Assembly: GCA_002415855.1 (NCBI GenBank) | Contig: DIAS01000162.1 | Span: 101,022-121,681, forward strand | DNA: 20,660 nt | Origin: Bacteroidales bacterium UBA5072 | Lineage (GTDB): Bacteria; Bacteroidota; Bacteroidia; Bacteroidales; UBA10428 | Direction: 5' to 3' | In this document: in pieces, positions 1-6,356 of the stretch | Layout of the letters: every line of letters starts with the position of its first letter | How positions within the stretch are numbered: the stretch's first letter is position 1 | Translations under genes and position numbers: made by a program | Notes under the pieces: generated by a model | Told to the model about the DNA's origin: nothing | Databases searched by the model: none | What the model saw: only the letters and a program-made list of their open reading frames with translations

Positions 1-965
1 TAATCTGGTACAATGAATCTGCAAAGCCTTTACTAGGATTTAACTACGAGTGCGATAAGGTTAGTGCTGACATTGTTTTTGAATCCAATATCAGAATTGA
101 TGTCATATCCAACCTGAACAAAGAACAGGTTTTATTCGATACATCCCTGGTTGCTGTGAGCAAAAAATCAGATACACAACTCGCTGCAGTATTGAACAAG
201 GTTTACAGGCAACCTGCGGTTATGGAAAAACTAACCCGGAATCATTTCAGGCTATGCGACGACCTGACGGCTCTTTACCTGACAAATCCTGAGCTGTTCG
301 ATATCAATACCATGCCGTACAAGGTACACGTCAGGTACAACCAGGACTTCAATGTTCAGGGGGTCAGGGAAGCCATTTGTGACATGATTACCGGCATGTA
401 TGCTTCAGGAAGCAACGTAGTATTCAACAGGTTTCCTGATAAACGCGAGATGTTCAACTATGATATCCGTCCGATGATGGACTCCGCTATTGCCCGGTAC
501 GGTTATGATGAATGGAAAGCCAATGTAATGACTGATGAATTTCACGGGCACCTCGGCGTATTTTCAATTGTAGGAGCCAAGATGGGCATAAAAGCCAGGG
601 AATTATTCGGAGTTGGCCCTGACATGCTCAGTGTTTTGACCTATGCAGGAAGCAGACCTCCCTACAGTTGCATGAATGACGGCATACAGGTTAGTACCGG
701 AGCAACATTGGGAATGGGAACCATTCATCTGGCTTCGGACAGCACGACAAAGCCATCAGCCGTATTTACATACAAAGACCGTTCAGTTCGTATTAGCCTT
801 AAAAAGGAATACCTCGAAAAAGTGGAAGCCGATATCAACGAAGGGATCGTAAAATTTGGATTGATGGATGACGGCTACTGGAAGCTTATTCGCCGGAATG
901 CATTGAAGTATTGGTTAGAATGGGACCGGAACAATATTTTTGAGATCGAGGAAATCAGGAAATAA
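1..965 (+). CDS. FmdE-like domain protein, 5' partial
   Basis: The reading frame is open to the left edge. The first complete codon is at position 3, so the GTG at 156 is probably not the true start. The visible C-terminal part carries a motif starting FHGHLG, followed about 50 residues later by CMNDGIQ and STGATLGMG. This order matches the FmdE family, named after formylmethanofuran dehydrogenase subunit E, whose members bind metal through His and Cys. The canonical HGHxCPG Cys is Gly here, while the Cys before the DGIQ segment is kept. FmdE-like proteins also occur in organisms without methanogenesis, so a formylmethanofuran role should not be assumed. The roughly 180 visible residues before the motif were not recognised. 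The next gene is on the same strand, 123 bp away. Family assignment is fairly safe; function is unknown. Confidence 0.7.
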   Translation, partial: IWYNESAKPLLGFNYECDKVSADIVFESNIRIDVISNLNKEQVLFDTSLVAVSKKSDTQLAAVLNKVYRQPAVMEKLTRNHFRLCDDLTALYLTNPELFDINTMPYKVHVRYNQDFNVQGVREAICDMITGMYASGSNVVFNRFPDKREMFNYDIRPMMDSAIARYGYDEWKANVMTDEFHGHLGVFSIVGAKMGIKARELFGVGPDMLSVLTYAGSRPPYSCMNDGIQVSTGATLGMGTIHLASDSTTKPSAVFTYKDRSVRISLKKEYLEKVEADINEGIVKFGLMDDGYWKLIRRNALKYWLEWDRNNIFEIEEIRK

Positions 966-1043
966 CATGCATCCAGGGTATAACCAGAATTGAGATGCGA
1001 CTAAGCGGTGTTACTCAACTGAGAACCACGATTGGATGCATGT
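965..1043. repeat. 79-bp element bounded by perfect 11-bp inverted repeats
   Basis: ACATGCATCCA at 965-975 is the exact reverse complement of TGGATGCATGT at 1033-1043, with 57 bp between. Inside lies a second smaller pair, TTGAG (990-994) and CTCAA (1014-1018), so the transcript could fold into a nested stem-loop. The element starts at the stop codon of the FmdE-like gene and ends 45 bp before the preferred start of the metalloprotease gene. It could be a small mobile repeat (MITE-like), a leader or 3'-UTR structure, or chance. The loop is too long and lacks a T tract for a classic intrinsic terminator. No second copy was seen in this window. Confidence 0.5.
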
Positions 1044-1088
1044 AATTCAAATAATTTGTATCTTGGTCATTCCTATACCTATGGCTCC

Positions 1089-2888
1089 ATGAAACTGATA
1101 TTCTGTAATTTATTTCTATTTGTTGGCTTTACTATTGCACTTACGACTTATTCTCAGGTCCCTGTTGATGGAATCAGGACAAAGAGTCTTCCGGTCATTG
1201 CACAACAAAAAGTTATTAACAACAGCAGGTTGGATGCCTCCTACGTGAACGAAATAAAATTCACGCCTTATGTGGTGTTTAAGGATGAGCCCTTCAGCAT
1301 GATATGTAAAACAAAGAGCAGCGATATTTCATCCATCATCGTTTACCTGGGCGACCGGTACAAGAATCTTTTTCTGGTTAATGACATCCTTGCAGACAGC
1401 CTGGTGTTGCTTGACAATGGCCAGGATGGAGATATGACGGCAGGTGACAGGATATTTACCCTGGAAAATATCCGAAGAAATCCTGATGATTTGTTCTCGG
1501 AAGAATCAAACAGTTCATTTATTGGTGTTTGTACAGTTAAATTTGTCTTTAACTATGGCTATACCTTTACCGAAGAGGTCAATATTTCCGCCGGCATGCG
1601 ATATATCAACGAAGGAGAGGTCAGCATTCCGGAGGTGCGTAAAATAAATGACACCCTGCAATATTCATCGCATGTGGTAAATGTTGTGGTAAAAGTAGAC
1701 ATGAAAAGCCAGTGGGACTATATTGAAAAAGCTTCGGCAATTGAAATCGTTGCCAGTAAAATATACTACCGCTACTTTCCCGATGACCGGGATTTCTTTT
1801 GTAAATCGACTACCTACCCTACTCCGGGAACCAGTGCAGCCGGTTATGGCACGGTAAGCAATAATGTGATCGGCACGCATGCCGCCATATATTGTGAGAA
1901 TGACATATGCATGGCGGACTGGTCTCAGATTTACGGTAGCAAAGGCAGATTAAAAGGGGTTGTCGATATGCATTATTTATATGGTGGAGAGCCTTCACTC
2001 CTTAATCATGAACTCATGCATCACTGGGCAGTGATGTTAAGTCCGGAACTGCATCTTGACGCCCATGATGAGCACTGGGGCGCTGTTGAATTTCCATGCA
2101 CCGCCCTCGGAGGTTTTTCAGTCAACCACATGTATCATTATAAAGACTCAATATACAGATCCTATTCTGATACCAATTACGCGACTTATTACAATACACT
2201 TGAGTTATACCTGATGGGATTGTTGCCTATTGATTCCGTCAGCTTTCCCTTCAAGACCCTGGTTAATTTTAAATATAAAGGTTCATACTGGTTATGGGAT
2301 TCCACCTATGTCCCTCCCCGTAGAGAAGACGGATTTGAATTGATTGCCGATAGTATCCTGTATGTTGATAAGGCGATGTATTTAAATTATATGCCTGCGA
2401 GAAGTCCTGATTATACCGTTTCACAGAAGGATTTTACCATGGCCCAGCTTGTTGTTTCTGACAGGATGCTTTCACCGAAAGAAATGGCATTTTATCACTA
2501 TCAGATGGAGGACTATGAGAAAAGGATACTCCAGCGGTGCAGTTACAAAAACTATGTGGCCCTTAATTTTTACAGTGCCACCAGGGGAAGGGGTACGATT
2601 ACAACGAGACTCCCTGATATCCCATTAGCTGTCAATGATTTCCCTATGGACGAGGAGCTTAGAATCTATCCTAATCCAATCCATGACTGGCTGATGATAG
2701 AAAACCTGTCTGATAATCCCTATACGCTCCTTCTGAGGGACATTAACGGAAGGCTATTACTGATCCGTGAAATTGAAGCGGATGATCAGGGAATAAACCT
2801 CAGCAGCTATCCGGCAGGGCTGTATCTGCTTGAATTTATAAATCTCAAGACCAACAAAAGAAAATTAAGCAAACTGGTTATTGAATAA
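1089..2888 (+). CDS. T9SS-secreted putative zinc metalloprotease
   Basis: The preferred start is ATG 1089 (599 aa), because translation from it begins directly with a signal peptide: a Lys, a hydrophobic run, then TTYSQ. A TTG at 1032 would add 19 non-hydrophobic residues and lies inside the inverted-repeat element. A loop at about residues 109-120 (DNGQDGDMTAGD) resembles the DxGxxGDxxAGDGxFT signature of beta-sandwich choice-of-anchor X modules. HELMH at 307-311 fits the HExxH zinc site of metallopeptidases. His or Glu residues at 322-329 could supply a third ligand. From about residue 525 (RIYPNP) the last 75 residues match a type A T9SS sorting domain, which directs export across the outer membrane and surface attachment or release. 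Peptidase activity is inferred from the motif alone. The peptidase family was not identified. Confidence 0.75.
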   Translation: MKLIFCNLFLFVGFTIALTTYSQVPVDGIRTKSLPVIAQQKVINNSRLDASYVNEIKFTPYVVFKDEPFSMICKTKSSDISSIIVYLGDRYKNLFLVNDILADSLVLLDNGQDGDMTAGDRIFTLENIRRNPDDLFSEESNSSFIGVCTVKFVFNYGYTFTEEVNISAGMRYINEGEVSIPEVRKINDTLQYSSHVVNVVVKVDMKSQWDYIEKASAIEIVASKIYYRYFPDDRDFFCKSTTYPTPGTSAAGYGTVSNNVIGTHAAIYCENDICMADWSQIYGSKGRLKGVVDMHYLYGGEPSLLNHELMHHWAVMLSPELHLDAHDEHWGAVEFPCTALGGFSVNHMYHYKDSIYRSYSDTNYATYYNTLELYLMGLLPIDSVSFPFKTLVNFKYKGSYWLWDSTYVPPRREDGFELIADSILYVDKAMYLNYMPARSPDYTVSQKDFTMAQLVVSDRMLSPKEMAFYHYQMEDYEKRILQRCSYKNYVALNFYSATRGRGTITTRLPDIPLAVNDFPMDEELRIYPNPIHDWLMIENLSDNPYTLLLRDINGRLLLIREIEADDQGINLSSYPAGLYLLEFINLKTNKRKLSKLVIE

Positions 2889-2948
2889 TTGCCGTTGTTT
2901 GATAAAGAACCTTCCTGTATGGGATCATGTTTGGACAGGTAATCGTGA

Positions 2949-3194
2949 TTAACATCTTCCTCTGGCACAGGGACTATTTACCAGGAAAAGGCCCATTATA
3001 CCACCCCAAAGAATGCTCATATACGGATTACTGGTTATGGCACATGACCCAGAATTACAGCCTACAAAATAATAATAAAGGAATCCTGCAAGTCCACCAA
3101 TAGCAACACCCAGAAAAGGTTTCCAAAATTTCCGTGATTTGAAGAATTCCTTAATAGTTTCCGTACGCTCTTTGACCTCATCATTGTTTTCCAT
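2949..3194 (-). CDS. DUF6132-type small membrane protein
   Basis: This 81-aa protein has a charged N-terminus and two hydrophobic segments at about residues 25-44 and 58-72. A Cys-containing loop (GCNSGSCAITSNP) lies between them, with two more Cys near the C-terminus. The pattern fits the DUF6132 family of small membrane proteins, whose function is not known to me. It is the last gene of the thioredoxin operon, 60 bp after the methyltransferase stop. The paired cysteines and the redox neighbours suggest a thiol-related role, which is inference. The start ATG 3194 is the only good candidate. Confidence 0.65.
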   Translation of the reverse strand: MENNDEVKERTETIKEFFKSRKFWKPFLGVAIGGLAGFLYYYFVGCNSGSCAITSNPYMSILWGGIMGLFLVNSPCARGRC

Positions 3195-3247
3195 GGTGTG
3201 TTGAATAAATAATTACTGAATAATAAATTAAGCTGGCAGCCGGATAA

Positions 3248-3268
3248 TTGCGCGTTATTTTTGCGCAA
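3248..3268 (-). terminator. Hairpin over the methyltransferase stop codon
   Basis: TTGCGC (3248-3253) and GCGCAA (3263-3268) form a perfect 6-bp stem with a 9-base loop. The structure covers the TAA stop (3255-3257) of the methyltransferase gene and sits just before the 60-bp gap preceding the DUF6132 gene. No long T tract follows in the transcript, so it may attenuate transcription or protect the 3' end of the message rather than fully terminate. Confidence 0.35.
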
Positions 3269-3875
3269 CCAGCAAGAAAACAGGATATTCCTTACCGGTA
3301 TCACGTTTTACAGTAAAACAGGTTTTATAGGTTGCATTGTTAAATCCTTTTTGTTTCAATCGATCAATAAGCAGATCAGGTTCAAAACCCAGATGTACCT
3401 TGGCATCCGGTCCATGAAACGAACCGTCTTCGGTATACAGATCAGCAATGGCTAAATATCCGCCTGGATTAAGCAAAGTATAGAATTTGTCAAAAATGCC
3501 CTGAATACCCGAAACATGATGCAGAACCATTTGATTATAAATTATATCGAACTTCCCATCAAAATCATGGTGTTCAAGATCGAACAAAAGGGGTGTAATG
3601 TGATTGGTTTGAAAGTAACGTGCTTTGCCCTGGCAAACCTGAATCATTTCCTTTGAATTGTCCATGAGGATAATCTCATCAAATTCATCCTTCAGCAGGA
3701 AGCTAAGAATTCCCGTACCTGCGCCATATTCAAGGGCCTTCATGGAATGTTTGAGCGGCATCATTTCTTTCATAGCTGCCGCAATGGCTACCGATCTGTC
3801 CGTATGGATTTTGTTTTTATCCCATTCACGGGCACGGGCGTCAAATTCACTTTGGTTGTAGTCACCGGGATTCAT
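3255..3875 (-). CDS. Class I SAM-dependent methyltransferase
   Basis: This 206-aa protein has a Rossmann-type methyltransferase fold. Motif I (LEYGAGTG, about 48-55) binds S-adenosylmethionine. The acidic end of the next strand (LMDNS) fits ribose binding. A later segment (IIYNQMVLHHV) corresponds to motif IV, and LNPGGYLAIADL to the post-motif strand. The closest general type is the Methyltransf_11/25 group of small-molecule methyltransferases; the substrate cannot be read from sequence. The start overlaps the 3' end of the preceding gene by 14 bp, implying co-transcription with the thioredoxin genes. A thiol, metalloid or quinone-like acceptor would fit the context but is speculative. Confidence 0.85.
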   Translation of the reverse strand: MNPGDYNQSEFDARAREWDKNKIHTDRSVAIAAAMKEMMPLKHSMKALEYGAGTGILSFLLKDEFDEIILMDNSKEMIQVCQGKARYFQTNHITPLLFDLEHHDFDGKFDIIYNQMVLHHVSGIQGIFDKFYTLLNPGGYLAIADLYTEDGSFHGPDAKVHLGFEPDLLIDRLKQKGFNNATYKTCFTVKRDTGKEYPVFLLVAQK

Positions 3876-4149
3876 AATTCGGCATTAGGTTTAATCCCTG
3901 CATTCCCATTTTCTTGAAATAGACAAACCATTTATCTTCCGGTTGTTGAATTTGCAGAAGGATTTTCAGCGATTCCACAACCTCGTATTCCTCCCGCAGT
4001 GCATTTTTAGTTGAAGCAGGAGAAAGATTTATGATTACTTCAACACCGGATTGTTTTAAAAGTTCGAATTGTGCAGTAGTAGGTTGACCGCCTGCTGAAA
4101 GATATTCCGAATACCTGTAAGATTTATTAATCTGCCTAAGCTTTTCCAT
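3862..4149 (-). pseudogene. Truncated DUF442/DSP-like phosphatase-fold protein
   Basis: The first ~58 of 95 residues (YSAGGQPTT-like start, then VEVIINLSPASTKNALREE) match the N-terminal half of small dual-specificity-phosphatase-like proteins (DUF442, as in the N-terminal domain of beta-lactamase-hydrolase-like sulfur proteins). Intact members are usually about 140-150 aa and carry a catalytic HCx5R loop in the second half. Here that loop is absent. After VVESL the sequence turns into an unrelated-looking tail ending in NYESR, which overlaps the methyltransferase start. This suggests an internal deletion that kept the frame open. It may still make a small protein. It follows the thioredoxin gene by 9 bp in the operon. 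The other two frames of the tail region showed no obvious continuation. Confidence 0.5.
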
Positions 4150-4158
4150 TCCCTTTGT

Positions 4159-4461
4159 TTATAAGTTTTCTGCTATTGCATTCATCAACTGTGGTTTGCT
4201 ATGAACCCCGGCCTGTTTGTATTTCATTTCTCCATTTCTGAAAATCACGAGCGTTGGAACACCCTGAATATGAAACCTTTGTGCAATTTCAGCATTACGG
4301 TCCACATCAATTTTGATAACCCGAATGCGGTTACCCATTTCCGATGCAATTTCCTTTAATATAGGTGATTGCACCTTGCATGGTCCGCACCAGAGTGCAT
4401 GAAAATCAACCACAACCGGGCGGTGATCCTGAATGATAGTATTGAAATTACCTTTTTCCAT
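4159..4461 (-). CDS. trxA: Thioredoxin
   Basis: This 100-aa protein is a complete single-domain thioredoxin with the active site WCGPCK (Cys25 and Cys28) and a cis-proline loop (GVPTLVIF). It reduces protein disulfides in the cytoplasm and is itself reduced by a thioredoxin reductase, plausibly the one two genes upstream. It has no signal peptide. The start is 3 bp after the stop of the other thioredoxin gene, so the two are co-transcribed. Having two classical thioredoxins side by side suggests different targets: this one soluble, the other membrane-anchored. Confidence 0.93.
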   Translation of the reverse strand: MEKGNFNTIIQDHRPVVVDFHALWCGPCKVQSPILKEIASEMGNRIRVIKIDVDRNAEIAQRFHIQGVPTLVIFRNGEMKYKQAGVHSKPQLMNAIAENL

Positions 4462-4464
4462 TTC

Positions 4465-4881
4465 TTATGCACTTTGAATTTGCTTAAGGAGAAAATCTTT
4501 GGATTTGACCCCGACAAAACGACCTACTTCGGTTCCATTTTTAAAAAGTACCAAGGTGGGTATTCCCCTGACTTTGTATTTCTGGGCGAGTGATTGGTAC
4601 TGCTCCACGTTTACCTTGCCGACGTATGCGTTGCCTTTTAACTCTCCTGCCACTTCATTTAATACCGGTGCCATCATTCTGCATGGGCCACACCAGGCCG
4701 CCCAGAAATCCACAAGAACCAACTTGTTCTTTGTCTGACTTTGGAAGTTCCTATCGGTTAGGGTTATAATTTTTTCATGATCCGTAACCAGGGGAATGTT
4801 TTTCATGCTGGCTTTTGCCCTGAAAAGGAGGAATACGAAGGTGGCCATTACAATGCCGGATATGATCAGTGCTGTATGCAT
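4465..4881 (-). CDS. Membrane-anchored thioredoxin
   Basis: This 138-aa protein starts with a hydrophobic segment (about residues 4-20) followed by a positively charged RAKASMK stretch, then a full thioredoxin domain with WCGPCR (Cys64, Cys67) and the GIPTLVLF cis-proline loop. The charge after the helix favours an N-terminal anchor with the domain on the cytoplasmic side. A cleaved signal peptide and periplasmic location is less likely but not excluded. The gene follows the reductase gene with a single-base gap, so the reductase is its likely partner. The function is probably thiol-disulfide exchange at or near the inner membrane. Confidence 0.88.
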   Translation of the reverse strand: MHTALIISGIVMATFVFLLFRAKASMKNIPLVTDHEKIITLTDRNFQSQTKNKLVLVDFWAAWCGPCRMMAPVLNEVAGELKGNAYVGKVNVEQYQSLAQKYKVRGIPTLVLFKNGTEVGRFVGVKSKDFLLKQIQSA

Positions 4882-4882
4882 A

Positions 4883-5842
4883 TTAAACTGTTATTAATTG
4901 TTTTTGTTTTGCTTTTAAGGCATGTAAGTAATTGGAAGCAGCCAAAGCAGCCACTGTTCCATCGCCCACTGCAGTAGTAATCTGCCGGAATCGTTTGGCC
5001 GTGCAATCGCCTGCAGCATAAACTCCTTCAATATTAGTCGACATATCCGGTTTTACAGGAATCTCACCCCGTTGATTGAGTTCAATTTTGTCTTTCAGGA
5101 ATTCCGTATTGGGTAAATAACCAATAAAGATGAACACACCCTCAGTTTTAAAAGAGGAGATTCTGCCGCTTCTCAAATTCTTTATGTCAACGTGCCTGAT
5201 ACTTTCGTCACCATGAAACCCTGTTATCAGGGATTCCATGATGAATTGTATTTTGGGATTATTTCGGGCTTCTTCCACGGCATGTTCAAACGCCTGAAAA
5301 TGGTCGAACTGGTGTACGATGGTAACCTTACTGACGTATTTTGTCAGTGATAATGCCTCTTCCAGGGCTGAATTGCCGCCTCCCACAACAACAATTTCCT
5401 TCCCGGTAAAGAAATCGCCGTCACAGGTGGCACAGTAGGAGATACCCCTGCCTTTAAAAGTGTCTTCGCCTTTTACACCCAGTGTTCTTGGCCGTCCGCC
5501 AGGTGTCAGAATTACACTTTCACCTGTATAGGTGTTGCCGTCAGATAATATGATGCGCTTAAGCTTTCCCGTTAATGCAATATCCTGTATGGACACATTC
5601 GTTCTGATATCACAGCCAAAAGCAACAGCTTGCTTCTTCATGATAGCGGCAAGCTGATAACCACTGATGCTCTCCACACCAGGGTAATTGGCAATCTCGT
5701 GCGTAAGAATCATCTGACCTCCAGCCATGCCTTCACTAATAACAAGGGTTTTCAACCTTGCCCTGGAAAGATAAATACCTGCTGTAAGACCGGCTGGTCC
5801 GGCCCCAATGACAATTGCATCGTAATGGATATTTTGATTCAT
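4883..5842 (-). CDS. trxB: Thioredoxin reductase homologue lacking the NADPH phosphate motif
   Basis: This 319-aa protein has the normal length and order for a low-molecular-weight thioredoxin reductase: FAD-binding GAGPAGL (13-19), redox-active CATC (137-140), a second nucleotide fold GGGNSALEEA (154-163) and a C-terminal FAD motif YAAGDC (275-280). It should pass electrons via FAD to the CATC disulfide and on to the thioredoxins encoded next to it. The odd point is residues 177-184, HQFDHFQA. Classical NADPH enzymes have HRRDxFRA there, with arginines that hold the NADPH 2'-phosphate; all three are lost. NADPH is therefore unlikely to be the preferred donor. NADH, ferredoxin or a flavin are possible, as in atypical reductases of some archaea and clostridia. 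The gene starts 4 bp after the preceding gene. Confidence 0.92.
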   Translation of the reverse strand: MNQNIHYDAIVIGAGPAGLTAGIYLSRARLKTLVISEGMAGGQMILTHEIANYPGVESISGYQLAAIMKKQAVAFGCDIRTNVSIQDIALTGKLKRIILSDGNTYTGESVILTPGGRPRTLGVKGEDTFKGRGISYCATCDGDFFTGKEIVVVGGGNSALEEALSLTKYVSKVTIVHQFDHFQAFEHAVEEARNNPKIQFIMESLITGFHGDESIRHVDIKNLRSGRISSFKTEGVFIFIGYLPNTEFLKDKIELNQRGEIPVKPDMSTNIEGVYAAGDCTAKRFRQITTAVGDGTVAALAASNYLHALKAKQKQLITV

Positions 5843-5846
5843 TTCG

Positions 5847-6203
5847 TCAGGCAGTTACTGCGGCAGCAAATTCTTTATCAAGAATTGATTTTACCTGATC
5901 CCTGGTTTGAATGCTTGAAGTGGCCTTAACAACCTTTCCGTTCTTATAATAGATGGTAAACGGTATTCCCATGAAGCCTCTTACTTCAGGAATATTACGG
6001 ATAACATGCGATTCTGGATTGTCAAATTCCATATCATAGAACTTCACATGGTGGTATTCTTTTTCAAACTCTTCGGCAATACCATATACTGGTATACACA
6101 TGGGACCCATGCGGCCACAGATGACCATTACATTTTCATTTTCGCTGATAGCCTTCTGATGATCAGCGGCCGATTCAAGGTGATTTAAATTGGTGTACAA
6201 CAT
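5847..6203 (-). CDS. Thioredoxin-fold protein with CX6C instead of CXXC
   Basis: This 118-aa protein is the first gene of the operon. It has a thioredoxin-like pattern with a cis-proline segment (GFMGIPFTIYYKNGK, Pro81). At the active-site position it reads CGRMGPMC (Cys29, Cys36) where classical thioredoxins have WCGPC. The two Cys are six residues apart, so a standard CXXC disulfide cannot form, although the pair may still interact. From memory the same CGRMGPMC signature occurs in other Bacteroidota proteins, which would make it a conserved family rather than a decayed thioredoxin. It may bind metal, act as an adaptor, or use one Cys as a nucleophile. The start ATG 6203 lies about 25 bp downstream of the predicted promoter. 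Confidence 0.8.
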   Translation of the reverse strand: MLYTNLNHLESAADHQKAISENENVMVICGRMGPMCIPVYGIAEEFEKEYHHVKFYDMEFDNPESHVIRNIPEVRGFMGIPFTIYYKNGKVVKATSSIQTRDQVKSILDKEFAAAVTA

Positions 6204-6228
6204 AGTCTTTGAATTATGAATTATGGGA

Positions 6229-6259
6229 CAAAATTAGTATGAGAAATGCCATGAACAAA
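6229..6259 (-). promoter_or_regulatory. Bacteroidota-type promoter of the thioredoxin operon
   Basis: On the minus strand TTTG (6259-6256) is followed after 19 bases by TAATTTTG (6236-6229). This matches the Bacteroidota consensus TTTG-N19-21-TAnnTTTG exactly in both boxes. Transcription would start near 6225, giving a leader of roughly 20 nt before the ATG at 6203. Confidence 0.7.
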
Positions 6260-6280
6260 GGATTCTGCATTTGCGGACGA

Positions 6281-6294
6281 CAACTCCTGAGTTG
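6281..6294. promoter_or_regulatory. 14-bp palindrome, candidate Crp/Fnr operator
   Basis: CAACTCCTGAGTTG has perfect 6-bp arms around 2 bases. It can also be read as 5-bp arms CAACT and AGTTG around 4 bases, which is the geometry of the FNR box TTGAT-N4-ATCAA. Its centre is about 60-65 bp upstream of the predicted start of the thioredoxin operon, the usual distance for a class I Crp-type activator site. It also lies 63 bp before the divergent regulator gene. Binding by that regulator is inferred. Confidence 0.5.
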
Positions 6295-6356
6295 AAACCG
6301 GACAGGTTTTATATTGATTTGCATTAACTTTATGCCTGCATTATTAAATCAGTCAC

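Noticed and set aside
965..1043. Inverted-repeat element as an integron attC site
   Set aside because: The conserved RYYYAAC and GTTRRRY boxes are not present at the ends, and no integrase or cassette array is seen.
1032..1088. TTG start at 1032 for the metalloprotease
   Set aside because: It would place 19 polar residues before the signal peptide and starts inside the inverted repeat. ATG 1089 gives a normal signal peptide.
2914..2939. CCTGT/ACAGG pair between the convergent metalloprotease and DUF6132 genes as a terminator
   Set aside because: The stem is only 5 bp with a 16-base loop and no T tract, too weak to call.
6325..6332. TAACTTTA as the -7 box of the Crp/Fnr gene
   Set aside because: It has one mismatch to TAnnTTTG and no TTTG at 19-21 bp upstream, so it was not listed as a promoter.
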